IMG/VR virus record: IMGVR_UViG_3300036861_000495 | Span: 1 to 64,000 of that record | Direction: 5' to 3' (one strand) | Source of the DNA: a virus | DNA length: 64,000 bases | Shown: piece after piece, positions 58,060 to 64,000 of the stretch | Layout of the letters: every line of letters starts with the position of its first letter | How positions within the stretch are numbered: the stretch's first letter is position 1 | Translations under genes and position numbers: made by a program | The notes under the pieces: model-generated | The model's input: the letters and a program-made list of their open reading frames with translations, nothing else | What the model was told of the DNA's origin: nothing | Database searches by the model: none

Positions 58060-59682
58060 CTATATCCCCATGAAAGACCGCGGCGGTGGTTGTCGCGGAG
58101 CCGGCGCCGACGTACGTGTAAGGCGTCGCAGCCATTCAGCGGCCGGGTACTTGACCGCGAGTCCATAGAATAGGGCGTCGCATGGATTCGACCACTTTCC
58201 CGACACGCGTTTAGCGGCCTCGGAAGTCATGATGATCCTACCTGTCGTGTGATCCTTCGGATACCGGAAGCGCCCGGATAGGCCCGAGATCAAATCCTTG
58301 TTCTCGTCCTTTTCTATCAGGACGAACCGCCGGCCGCCCTTAGCTCCGCGCTCGAAACAAGCCAGGGCCGACGCGCGCCTTTCCTCCCAACCCACAGGGC
58401 CAGGCTGTAGCGACGTCCCGAGTAGTTGCATGAGAACCTGGCCGGCTGTGAGTTGCGTATGCAGGAACACCGGGTCTCCTATATCCTCGAATGTCAGTCC
58501 ACCCTTTGGACCACGGCCCCATGACGTCGGCTGGGCGCCTCGCGTCAAGAGTTGGTTCTTACCAAGCCACGGAATGAGCCACTGTTTGATCAACTGCTCC
58601 ATGGTGGCGTTTTCCATCACGTGGCTACCCAGAACGTTGATCCCCCTGTTCTCCGGAAGCACCTGAAAGATACATACGGCCGGGTTCGGCTCCTGGTCCC
58701 AACCCCGCAGAATAGGAAGGTGCCTGAAGACCGGAAGCGCCTCGGCCGAGATATGCTCCTGCGAGAAATTCGGCACTACGGGTTCGCCGATCTGTACACT
58801 GCCGCGCCGTCCCTCCACAAGCCTGACAACCAAATCTTGGCGTCCTATAGATTCCAGGAGAGCTCTATTGCGCTCAGTGTATCGCTCGAATTCTTCGGCC
58901 GATTCTGTCCAGGCCTCACTCGTTGCATGATCTGTGGCCGTCTCTATCGCCAGCGCTCGAAAGTGTGCTGCTTTTTCATGCCCTGGAATTGGGACTCGGA
59001 AGACTCGGATACTGGCCAGGCCGCGGGTCTCTAACTCATCTTCCACTTTGCCGATCCAGTGGTCATCATCCGGGCTGTTCATAGTGACCAGGATGCGCGG
59101 CCACGAGACACCAGGCTGCCGCAGGGACGTACCGCCCAGGGCCAGCACGTCGGCCGGGATGCCAGTGTCCAATCCGGCAGCAGCAGCAATCTCTTCTAAC
59201 CACAGAACCCCACAGACAAAGCCCTGCAACTTGTCAGCATCGTCAGGTCGATCTAGGCCGAAGAAGTAGATGTGCACCATCGGCACGAGACCGTCGCTAT
59301 CGTAGAGCACGCACTCGCGGCGTCCGTCACGCCATGCCATCTTGATACCCTTGCGCCCCATCTCTTCGATAGAGGCCAGAGTCGTTCGCTGGAGGTTGAT
59401 GAAGGTGTCTCGGACACAGCCTACCCGAAGCGGGAGTGCCCACTTTCTGCCCTCGCGGTCAATTCTATCGGCCAGGGCGACACAGGCTAATAAACCCGTC
59501 GCCGTCTTGCCTACGCCTCTCGGGCCTTCTCCAATGACTAGCCGCAACTCTCCAGCCGGCCCTTCCGCAACAGCGCCAAGAAAGTACTCCTGAGAAACTG
59601 TCGGTATGAATTCCCGGGTGATGGAAGGGGCGCTAGCCTGAAAGGCTTCGAGGGGAGTAACGCCGATGGAGCGCTCGGCCAT
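58060..59682 (-). CDS. Terminase large subunit
   Basis: 540 residues. Walker A is GEGPRGVGKTATGLL near 52, and Walker B with the catalytic Glu is GVLWLEEIA near 155. LVTMNSPDDDHWIGK is the coupling motif. The nuclease half has RGWDQEPNPAVCIFQVLPEN near 330 (first metal Asp) and a final Asp in SNPCDALFYGLAV near 505. The enzyme pumps and cuts DNA at the portal. The upstream gap contains an extended inverted repeat that could be part of a packaging or regulatory site. Confidence 0.85.
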   Translation of the reverse strand: MAERSIGVTPLEAFQASAPSITREFIPTVSQEYFLGAVAEGPAGELRLVIGEGPRGVGKTATGLLACVALADRIDREGRKWALPLRVGCVRDTFINLQRTTLASIEEMGRKGIKMAWRDGRRECVLYDSDGLVPMVHIYFFGLDRPDDADKLQGFVCGVLWLEEIAAAAGLDTGIPADVLALGGTSLRQPGVSWPRILVTMNSPDDDHWIGKVEDELETRGLASIRVFRVPIPGHEKAAHFRALAIETATDHATSEAWTESAEEFERYTERNRALLESIGRQDLVVRLVEGRRGSVQIGEPVVPNFSQEHISAEALPVFRHLPILRGWDQEPNPAVCIFQVLPENRGINVLGSHVMENATMEQLIKQWLIPWLGKNQLLTRGAQPTSWGRGPKGGLTFEDIGDPVFLHTQLTAGQVLMQLLGTSLQPGPVGWEERRASALACFERGAKGGRRFVLIEKDENKDLISGLSGRFRYPKDHTTGRIIMTSEAAKRVSGKWSNPCDALFYGLAVKYPAAEWLRRLTRTSAPAPRQPPPRSFMGI

Positions 59683-59712
59683 GTCTCTATTCTACCCTTC
59701 GTTGTGATGCTC

Positions 59713-59777
59713 GCCGGTCACGAGTCTGTCCGCAAAGCAGACACGGCACAACTAGCGTCGTACCGCCCGTGACCGGC
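59713..59777. repeat. Inverted repeat upstream of terminase
   Basis: GCCGGTCACG (59713-59722) and CGTGACCGGC (59768-59777) are perfect 10-bp arms 45 bp apart. Inside, GTCTG (59724-59728) and CAGAC (59738-59742) form a smaller hairpin. The structure spans the end of RusA and most of the 69-bp gap. No U tract. A cos/pac or translational control element is possible. Confidence 0.35.
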
Positions 59778-60240
59778 GCGCCCAGATTCCTACTTCCCCT
59801 TCTTGCCGAACGGATTTGGCTTTGGAGCGCCCTTCGGGGGCGCCGGAGTCTTGGGGTACGCCATTGACATCACCTCCTTCCACGCGTTCGACGGTCAGTT
59901 CCAGCCTGGGCCATAACTGCCCCAAACGCAATGATGCCTCGATCCAGTGCACCTGGGAATCGTCTTCCCAGAGCCCAGACCGCGTGATCCCATCGAGGAC
60001 AGACTTGAACAGATTGTCAATGTCCACACGCCGCCGGGTTGCTCGGTGAAACGCGGCCGAGACACGAAATGGACCCAGTAATCCACGCGCCGGTGTGGCC
60101 CCTCTCACGGCTAGGGAGATCTTCTTCTGGTAGTCCTTACTGGTCTTGGGGGTGTAGACAACACCCACGCCGGCATGCCGGACAAACCTAGCGCGAGCAG
60201 TTGGAATAGGATCGCCCGAGACTGTGATCGTGAGGATCAC
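59752..60240 (-). CDS. RusA-family Holliday junction resolvase
   Basis: 162 residues from GTG 60240 (GTGA overlap with the 56-aa gene). TITVSGDPIPTARARFVRHA starts the family; RRRVDIDNLFKSVLDGITRS near 70-90 and GLWEDDSQVHWIEASLRLG hold the metal-binding Asp residues. RusA resolves four-way junctions, useful for recombination and for clearing branches before packaging. The last ~40 residues after ERVE look non-conserved and overlap the 24-residue gene at 59790-59864 in another frame. Confidence 0.82.
   Translation of the reverse strand: MILTITVSGDPIPTARARFVRHAGVGVVYTPKTSKDYQKKISLAVRGATPARGLLGPFRVSAAFHRATRRRVDIDNLFKSVLDGITRSGLWEDDSQVHWIEASLRLGQLWPRLELTVERVEGGDVNGVPQDSGAPEGRSKAKSVRQEGEVGIWARRSRAVRR
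59790..59864 (-). CDS. Nested Lys/Pro-rich microprotein (24 aa)
   Basis: ATG 59864 is preceded by AAGGAGGTGATGTCA, the strongest ribosome site in this area. The product AYPKTPAPPKGAPKPNPF followed by GKKGK ends at TAG 59790. Lys/Pro-rich ends like this occur in tiny phage head proteins. It lies within the 3' end of RusA in a different frame. Confidence 0.4.
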   Translation of the reverse strand: MAYPKTPAPPKGAPKPNPFGKKGK

Positions 60241-60407
60241 GCCGACCGCCCCGGCTTTTTGAGTACCGGGTCTCCTTGCCATTGCCGCCAGGGGTGTCCA
60301 GATTTGTGCTTACGTGCGAGGTTGGCCGCTTCCTGGGAACTAAAGCGTCCCTTTGCATCTCGGCCGTCTCGTCTCGGCTTCTGGCGAGGAGTCCGCATCT
60401 CGCTCAT
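60237..60407 (-). CDS. Small basic protein (56 aa)
   Basis: From ATG 60407 (ATGA with the deaminase stop) to TGA 60237 (GTGA with the RusA start). SEMRTPRQKPRRDGRDAKGR then FSSQEAANLARKHKSGHPWR. Strongly basic, so nucleic-acid binding is likely. Not recognised. Confidence 0.55.
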   Translation of the reverse strand: MSEMRTPRQKPRRDGRDAKGRFSSQEAANLARKHKSGHPWRQWQGDPVLKKPGRSA

Positions 60408-60868
60408 ATCAAGACCACCTTGGCTCCGGCTTCCCAGCAGAGATCCCTGGCCCTATCAAGGGTGGCGCCCCATCTATCCCGCTTGTCATCAGGACATACT
60501 GGAGCCACGAATCTTTTGATGCCGGCAGCTAGCATCAAAACTGCGCACGGCGTACATGAAAAGTAGGGCCAGGTATACAGGGTGGCTCCACGGACTGATT
60601 GTCTAGCGTTGGCCAGAGCGTTGCGTTCGCAGTGCACTATCAGTTCGTATTTGATCTCTCGGCTATTGAGTCGCTCCGCGGTGTCTGCGATGCCTGGCGG
60701 GAAGCCGTTATATCCGGAGGCCAGCATGATTCGGTGATCGTCCACAATCACGGCTCCGGTCTTAGTGGACGGGTCTTTGCTCCAACCGGCGATGAGCTGT
60801 GCCATAGCAAGGAAGCGTAGATCCCACTTCCTCTGTCGCTCTACCGCTTCTACCTCGGATAACTTCAT
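60404..60868 (-). CDS. dCMP/cytidine deaminase family protein
   Basis: 154 residues from ATG 60868 (ATGA overlap). SKDPSTKTGAVIVDDHRIML then VHCERNALANA (zinc His and catalytic Glu) and SCTPCAVLMLAAGIKRFVAP (the PCxxC zinc ligands) define the fold. GYNGFPPGI is the ring-like loop typical of dCMP deaminases. It would convert dCMP to dUMP and feed dTTP synthesis. It lies between RNA ligase and RusA genes. Confidence 0.85.
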   Translation of the reverse strand: MKLSEVEAVERQRKWDLRFLAMAQLIAGWSKDPSTKTGAVIVDDHRIMLASGYNGFPPGIADTAERLNSREIKYELIVHCERNALANARQSVRGATLYTWPYFSCTPCAVLMLAAGIKRFVAPVCPDDKRDRWGATLDRARDLCWEAGAKVVLI

Positions 60869-61806
60869 ACCTGACCCCCGGGCCCGATGACGAAGGCGCT
60901 GTCTTTGACCAGTAACGCCTTGTACCACGCCGGAACGCCACCGGCCACACCCCTAAGGATCTGAGGCATTGCCCACTCCACCAGTTTCTTGGCGATCTCG
61001 GCACCACATTCCCGCTCGACGTCGGCCCTCACTTCGACCATCAGCTTACCGATATCCTGCGGGGCGTTAACTAGCTCGCCCCGCTCGGCCAGGTGAATGA
61101 CGGCCTTCTGGTACCGTGCCGGCGTCATCAGGGCGCCTACCAGCGCAGCCACGATGTCGTTCTTGTTGGGATTGGCAGATTTCCACTCGGCGGCATGGAC
61201 TTCCCGGAAGGCGGCCGACACCCACTTCGCCATGAGCGGGTAGCGCTTCGAGTTGGGGTCCATCTCGGCGTAGTTCTTGACTACGACGCCTTCGATATTC
61301 TGACCGCCCAGAACGCTCATGGTGTTGAACCAGTCGCCCGCCAGGAATCCGGCCAGATCCATCGGACCTAAGTAGAGAGTAGGTACAGATTCCAGACCGA
61401 GCCTGGTAGCTTCAGCTTTGAGTGCGTTCGGGACCATGAACCAGCCAGGAAGAAACTCGACATCGAAGAGAATGATGTTGTCGGCCGGGATGCGATCATA
61501 GGAGAGGGCGTTGTGCTTCGGCTTGGACAGGTACTCGCCGCGGTATATGGTGCCCGGCAAAAGCCGGCTCTCCAGCCCTCGGATAGTTCTCACACCGGCA
61601 GCGAATAGCTTCTCGGGGCCGTCCGGCTGAATCTCGGCGCCCTTTGACCGGATACACAGTCTCGGCTCGGCACCCTCTGACGGAGACACGATCCCGAAGC
61701 TGATCTGACTTCCGTCAATCTTCTCCTGCACCACGACAGGGTTATTCCAGAGACACTCGGTAGCCCGATGTTTGACGTGGTAGATTCCGGCGTAGCTCTC
61801 TAGCAC
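60865..61806 (-). CDS. RNA ligase, Rnl2-like
   Basis: 313 residues from GTG 61806 (GGAGAGG before). Nucleotidyltransferase motifs are in order: VVVQEKIDGSQIS (adenylated Lys29), RGEYLSKPKHN (III), FDVEFLPG (IIIa), NIEGVVVKNY (IV) and LMAKWV (V). The C-terminal third is helical as in Rnl2. T4 and related phages use RNA ligases to repair tRNA cut by host defence. A DNA-nick ligase is less likely without the OB and zinc domains. Confidence 0.8.
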   Translation of the reverse strand: MLESYAGIYHVKHRATECLWNNPVVVQEKIDGSQISFGIVSPSEGAEPRLCIRSKGAEIQPDGPEKLFAAGVRTIRGLESRLLPGTIYRGEYLSKPKHNALSYDRIPADNIILFDVEFLPGWFMVPNALKAEATRLGLESVPTLYLGPMDLAGFLAGDWFNTMSVLGGQNIEGVVVKNYAEMDPNSKRYPLMAKWVSAAFREVHAAEWKSANPNKNDIVAALVGALMTPARYQKAVIHLAERGELVNAPQDIGKLMVEVRADVERECGAEIAKKLVEWAMPQILRGVAGGVPAWYKALLVKDSAFVIGPGGQV

Positions 61807-61819
61807 CCCTCTCCCCCTT

Positions 61820-62005
61820 CTAGGCGTCCGTCGCGCTCACGTACGGGTTGTGCCGGTTGCTGCCCGGCTCTGTGCATGGCTCGTTCAGGTCGTCCTCGTC
61901 GCCACCCGGCTCGATCGTACCATCGGCGAGCGCGATCTCGTTCTTGTCCTCAGATCCGCAATCAAGACAAAACGCCCCGGGCCATCCGCTCCACCTGTGA
62001 TTCAT
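61820..62005 (-). CDS. Small zinc/acidic protein (61 aa)
   Basis: From ATG 62005, sharing ATGA with the gene before. NHRWSGWPGAFCLDCGSEDK then an acidic middle (EPGGDEDDLNEPCTEPGSNR). Cys pair CLDC plus later Cys/His may bind zinc. This type of tiny protein with WSGWPGAxCLxC is common in phage early regions; function unknown. Confidence 0.55.
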   Translation of the reverse strand: MNHRWSGWPGAFCLDCGSEDKNEIALADGTIEPGGDEDDLNEPCTEPGSNRHNPYVSATDA

Positions 62006-62286
62006 TCTTTCACTCTCTTTCCGTTCTTTCGTGCCCGGATCAAGCCTTCCTGCACCTTGCAACGAAGCGCCTCCTCGATCAACGTCAGAGCCACCTCCTC
62101 GATCGACTTCCCGAACAGGCCAGTGCGGCCCAGGTCGTCGAGATATGGCACCAGCCTGGCCGGCAGCAGGACGGTGGACGATTCCGCGGTGTCGGCCAAA
62201 GCGACCGGCACGCGGCCGTCAGGTTCAGAGGCTGAGTCACTCAGCAAGATACTCTGCCGCCCGCCGGCACAACGCCGGGCTGTCAC
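62002..62286 (-). CDS. Small RHH-like protein
   Basis: 94 residues from ATG 62286, but that start overlaps the endonuclease VII gene by 50 nt. TTG 62247 or GTG 62208 are better. STVLLPARLVPYLDDLGRTG then GKSIEEVALTLIEEALRCK resembles a ribbon-helix-helix regulator or a protein-binding helix pair. Confidence 0.45.
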   Translation of the reverse strand: MTARRCAGGRQSILLSDSASEPDGRVPVALADTAESSTVLLPARLVPYLDDLGRTGLFGKSIEEVALTLIEEALRCKVQEGLIRARKNGKRVKE

Positions 62287-62689
62287 GAAGATTCCCGATC
62301 GCGAGATTGCAGTTGGAGCAGAGCAGGCCCCTCACGTCGCCGGTCGTATGATCGTGGTCCACGGCCAATTCCCCCATCACGCTGCTAGCCGCCCCACAGA
62401 TAGCGCATTTACCGCCCTGTTCCTTCCACCGCTGCCGATACTCTTCATCGGATATGCCGTACCGCTTCAGCCGAGCCTTTGCGCGAGTGCTGTTCAGGTG
62501 ATCCCGGCACAGCGACCGGCCTTCAAGTTTCGGTGCTCCGCATTCTGAACACTGAGTTTTCCTTCTCTCAGATGCGCAGCATGTATTGCACAGCCCTCTG
62601 GAATGTGATCGTCGTTCTGGATGACACGTCGCTGGTCGTCTACCGGCGCCGCCCCACTTCGCCGTCCGGCCGATGGCGTCAAGGGTCAC
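62237..62689 (-). CDS. Recombination endonuclease VII-like, zinc-rich
   Basis: 150 residues from GTG 62689. An N-terminal zinc part (CHPERRSHSRGLCNTCCASE; QCSECGAPK) precedes the nuclease core GGKCAICGAASSVMGELAVD then HDHTTGDVRGLLCSNCNLAI. It shares the core with 52225-52638 but has the extra N-terminal module found in homing versions. It overlaps the zinc-ribbon gene by 11 nt. Confidence 0.8.
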   Translation of the reverse strand: MTLDAIGRTAKWGGAGRRPATCHPERRSHSRGLCNTCCASERRKTQCSECGAPKLEGRSLCRDHLNSTRAKARLKRYGISDEEYRQRWKEQGGKCAICGAASSVMGELAVDHDHTTGDVRGLLCSNCNLAIGNLRDSPALCRRAAEYLAE

Positions 62690-62798
62690 TGCAGTCTCGC
62701 GTCATCCCGCACGCTTCGCAACGCAGCTTGCAGTGATGCTCGACCATGGCGTTGCCGCATTGATCGCAAAGGAATGGGGGCGCCGCCACGTCAGGCAT
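62679..62798 (-). CDS. Zinc-ribbon microprotein (39 aa)
   Basis: Start ATG 62798 preferred (overlaps the small ORF stop by 8 nt, AAGGGG upstream); ATG 62867 is an alternative in the same frame. PPFLCDQCGNAMVEHHCKLR then CEACGMTRDC gives two CxxC knuckles and His. Such ribbons are common between phage early genes. Confidence 0.6.
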   Translation of the reverse strand: MPDVAAPPFLCDQCGNAMVEHHCKLRCEACGMTRDCSDP

Positions 62799-62883
62799 TG
62801 GCGGTTTCAATCCCCTTAGGGACACCGGGCCGGTCGGGTACGGCCGGTGCGCTCCCTCCAGGGCCATCGCCCTTGTCTGTCAT
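62791..62883 (-). CDS. Possible Gly/Pro-rich microprotein (30 aa)
   Basis: ATG 62883 forms ATGA with the HNH stop and the frame ends at TGA 62791, just after the next ATG. TDKGDGPGGSAPAVPDRPGV. The coupling pattern supports translation, but the sequence shows no fold. Confidence 0.35.
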   Translation of the reverse strand: MTDKGDGPGGSAPAVPDRPGVPKGIETANA

Positions 62884-63287
62884 TGCCTCACCCGTTCTCG
62901 CGCATCTCTACGCCTATCGGCTTCTAGTCGGCATATTCGGCAACCCCTCATCCCTCCTGGGCTGATATATAGGTTCGTTCCTATATACTGATGTCCACCT
63001 GGACAGCTCGGCCGAGCCAACAGTCCATCGATGGATGCATCCCGCATATTGTCCACATGGTAACCACGATAAAGGTGCGCCGGATTGAAACATGCCTTGT
63101 TGTTGCATGTATGGCACACCTCCGGACCTTCTCCCGGCAGGGTAATCAGGTCCGCCATGACGCGATGTACCCGCATCGTGCTGCCGGCCACCTTGATGTG
63201 TCCGTACCCGCCGGAGTGGCATCCGGTCCAGATCCAGCACCACCCATCCACGGCCAGGTGTTTGAATAAACGGTCCGCCAGACTCAT
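62880..63287 (-). CDS. HNH homing endonuclease with C-terminal zinc unit
   Basis: 135 residues. CWIWTGCHSGGYGHIKVAGS then VCHTCNNKACFNPAHLYRGY and DNMRDASIDG are the HNH_3 core. The C-terminal SCPGGHQYIGTNLYISPGGM then RGCRICRLEADRRR is a separate zinc/DNA-contact unit. It overlaps the epimerase stop by ATGA and the next ATG likewise. Confidence 0.85.
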   Translation of the reverse strand: MSLADRLFKHLAVDGWCWIWTGCHSGGYGHIKVAGSTMRVHRVMADLITLPGEGPEVCHTCNNKACFNPAHLYRGYHVDNMRDASIDGLLARPSCPGGHQYIGTNLYISPGGMRGCRICRLEADRRRDARERVRQ

Positions 63288-64000
63288 CGCCGTACTTTAT
63301 CATGAGCCTCTTCTAACATGTCCTGAAGAGTCGTCTCGAACGGTATCGACGGCGCCCAGCCCAACTCTTTGTTGATCTTGTCATAGCTGCCGCGCAACAC
63401 GGGTACGTCAGACGGACGGAGTCGACTCTGGTCAAGGCGAATGTCTGCCTGATCCCGGGTCAGCCCGGCTAACTCTAGCAACTTGTCGAGCACGTCTCCG
63501 ATGCTCCAGTCGAGCCCGCTGCACAGGTTGTAAACCTCGCCCGGCGTGCCGCGCATCAACAGGCCGTAGTAACCCCGGACGATATCCCGAACGTCAGTAT
63601 AGTCACGCCTGGTAGTCAGGTCGCCAACGTGGATGATCGGGGCATCTTTGGTACCGGCTTTGATTTGTGCGGCGGCCCTGGCCACCTGGCGGGCGAAGTT
63701 GGACGTCACAAAGTGCTCGCCGCGACGCCGACCTTCGTGGTTAAAGGCCCTGGCCCGCACAATAGGTAAGCCATAAGAGCGATTGTATTGAAATCCTTGC
63801 AGGTCCTGGGCGATCTTGCTCACGGCGTACGGCGACAGCGGCCGTAGCGGCTGCTCCTCCGTGATGGGTAGCTCCTTCTCGTGAACCAGGCCATACTCTT
63901 CGCTCGACCCGATGATGAGGACCCTGGTCTCGATACCCTCTAGAGCATCCTTCAGGACTTCTTCCAGGAGGTTGGCCTGGCTCTGGATGTTGTTGGTCAG
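63284..64000 (-). CDS. NAD-dependent sugar-nucleotide epimerase/dehydratase (5' end outside window)
   Basis: The frame is open to the right edge, 238 residues visible; the missing N-terminus should hold the Rossmann GxxGxxG. Visible are RVLIIGSSEEYGLVHEKELP, then PYAVSKIAQDL with the Y-x-x-x-K catalytic pair, ARAFNHEG, DYTDVRDIVRGYYGLLMRGT and GEVYNLCSGLDWSIGDVLDK. This order matches GDP-mannose 4,6-dehydratase and GDP-6-deoxy-lyxo-hexulose reductase (GMD/Rmd) relatives. The gene reads into the window from the right and probably belongs to another sugar-nucleotide set. Confidence 0.78.
   Translation of the reverse strand: MTNNIQSQANLLEEVLKDALEGIETRVLIIGSSEEYGLVHEKELPITEEQPLRPLSPYAVSKIAQDLQGFQYNRSYGLPIVRARAFNHEGRRRGEHFVTSNFARQVARAAAQIKAGTKDAPIIHVGDLTTRRDYTDVRDIVRGYYGLLMRGTPGEVYNLCSGLDWSIGDVLDKLLELAGLTRDQADIRLDQSRLRPSDVPVLRGSYDKINKELGWAPSIPFETTLQDMLEEAHDKVRR

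Noticed and set aside
59692-59751. TTG-initiated 19-residue CxxC/HH peptide between RusA and terminase
   Set aside because: Too short, no ribosome site because it begins directly after the RusA stop, and the sequence is explained by the inverted repeat.
1-64000. Alternative genetic code (TGA recoded) suggested by the interrupted PLA2-like gene
   Set aside because: Many genes here end in TGA within precise ATGA and GTGA couplings, so TGA is a working stop codon.

Overview
The window is a 64-kb piece of a GC-rich tailed-phage (or prophage-like) genome, very probably podovirus-like and infecting a Gram-negative host. The reasons are a P22-type portal, an N4-gp56-family major capsid protein, P22 gp4/gp10-like tail proteins, a right-handed beta-helix tailspike, a T4-type endolysin, and polysaccharide genes of the O-antigen kind. 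Nearly every gene is read leftward (minus strand) with start/stop overlaps of the ATGA, GTGA or TGATG type, so translation is probably coupled over long runs. The only rightward genes are two small ones at 13.7-14.3 kb. Both window edges cut through genes (a glycosyltransferase on the left, a sugar-nucleotide epimerase on the right), so the genome continues on both sides. No DNA polymerase, helicase-primase, integrase or tRNA was recognised here.

Layout in the direction of transcription (right to left). 64-59.7 kb: sugar epimerase, HNH and endonuclease VII genes, small zinc proteins, RNA ligase, dCMP deaminase and RusA. 59.7-49.6 kb: large terminase, metallophosphoesterase, a dATP/dGTP-diphosphohydrolase-like protein, a phospholipase-A2-like gene interrupted by TGA, GT2 and GT4 glycosyltransferases, and small basic head proteins. 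49.6-43.8 kb: portal, a candidate ~98-nt noncoding RNA, scaffold and major capsid protein. 43.8-34.1 kb: a run of tail or surface proteins that almost all carry Sec signal peptides, interrupted by an O-antigen polymerase/ligase gene. 34.1-15.7 kb: gp10-like hub, two internal virion proteins and a 4367-residue polyvalent protein (2H phosphoesterase, adenine methyltransferase, SNF2 helicase, membrane-like C-terminus). 15.7-14.3 kb: lysis cassette. 13.6-7.2 kb: a secreted Gly-rich protein, a putative RDF-like protein, a Cas4/AddB-type nuclease, a ParB-fold protein, a dual-specificity phosphatase and a replication initiator containing iteron-like repeats. 7-0 kb: a nonulosonic (sialic/pseudaminic-like) acid operon followed by candidate transferases.

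The parts suggest two unusual themes. First, the phage brings much of a surface-glycan programme: CMP-sugar synthetase, PseB-like dehydratase, two complementary NeuB-like synthases, an acetyltransferase, at least four glycosyltransferases, an O-antigen polymerase/ligase and an epimerase. Second, many proteins in the tail region look designed for export through Sec, which is not normal for cytoplasmically assembled virions. A possible link is that exported, glycan-associated phage proteins remodel the host surface, but that is inference. The giant protein looks like a virion-delivered counter-defence protein of the DarB/polyvalent type.

Several genes below about 60 codons were found by reading frames directly, at 14289-14468, 14936-15091, 55251-55370, 59790-59864, 60237-60407 and 62791-62883. 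The first gene (1-1210) and the last (63284-64000) run off the window edges.
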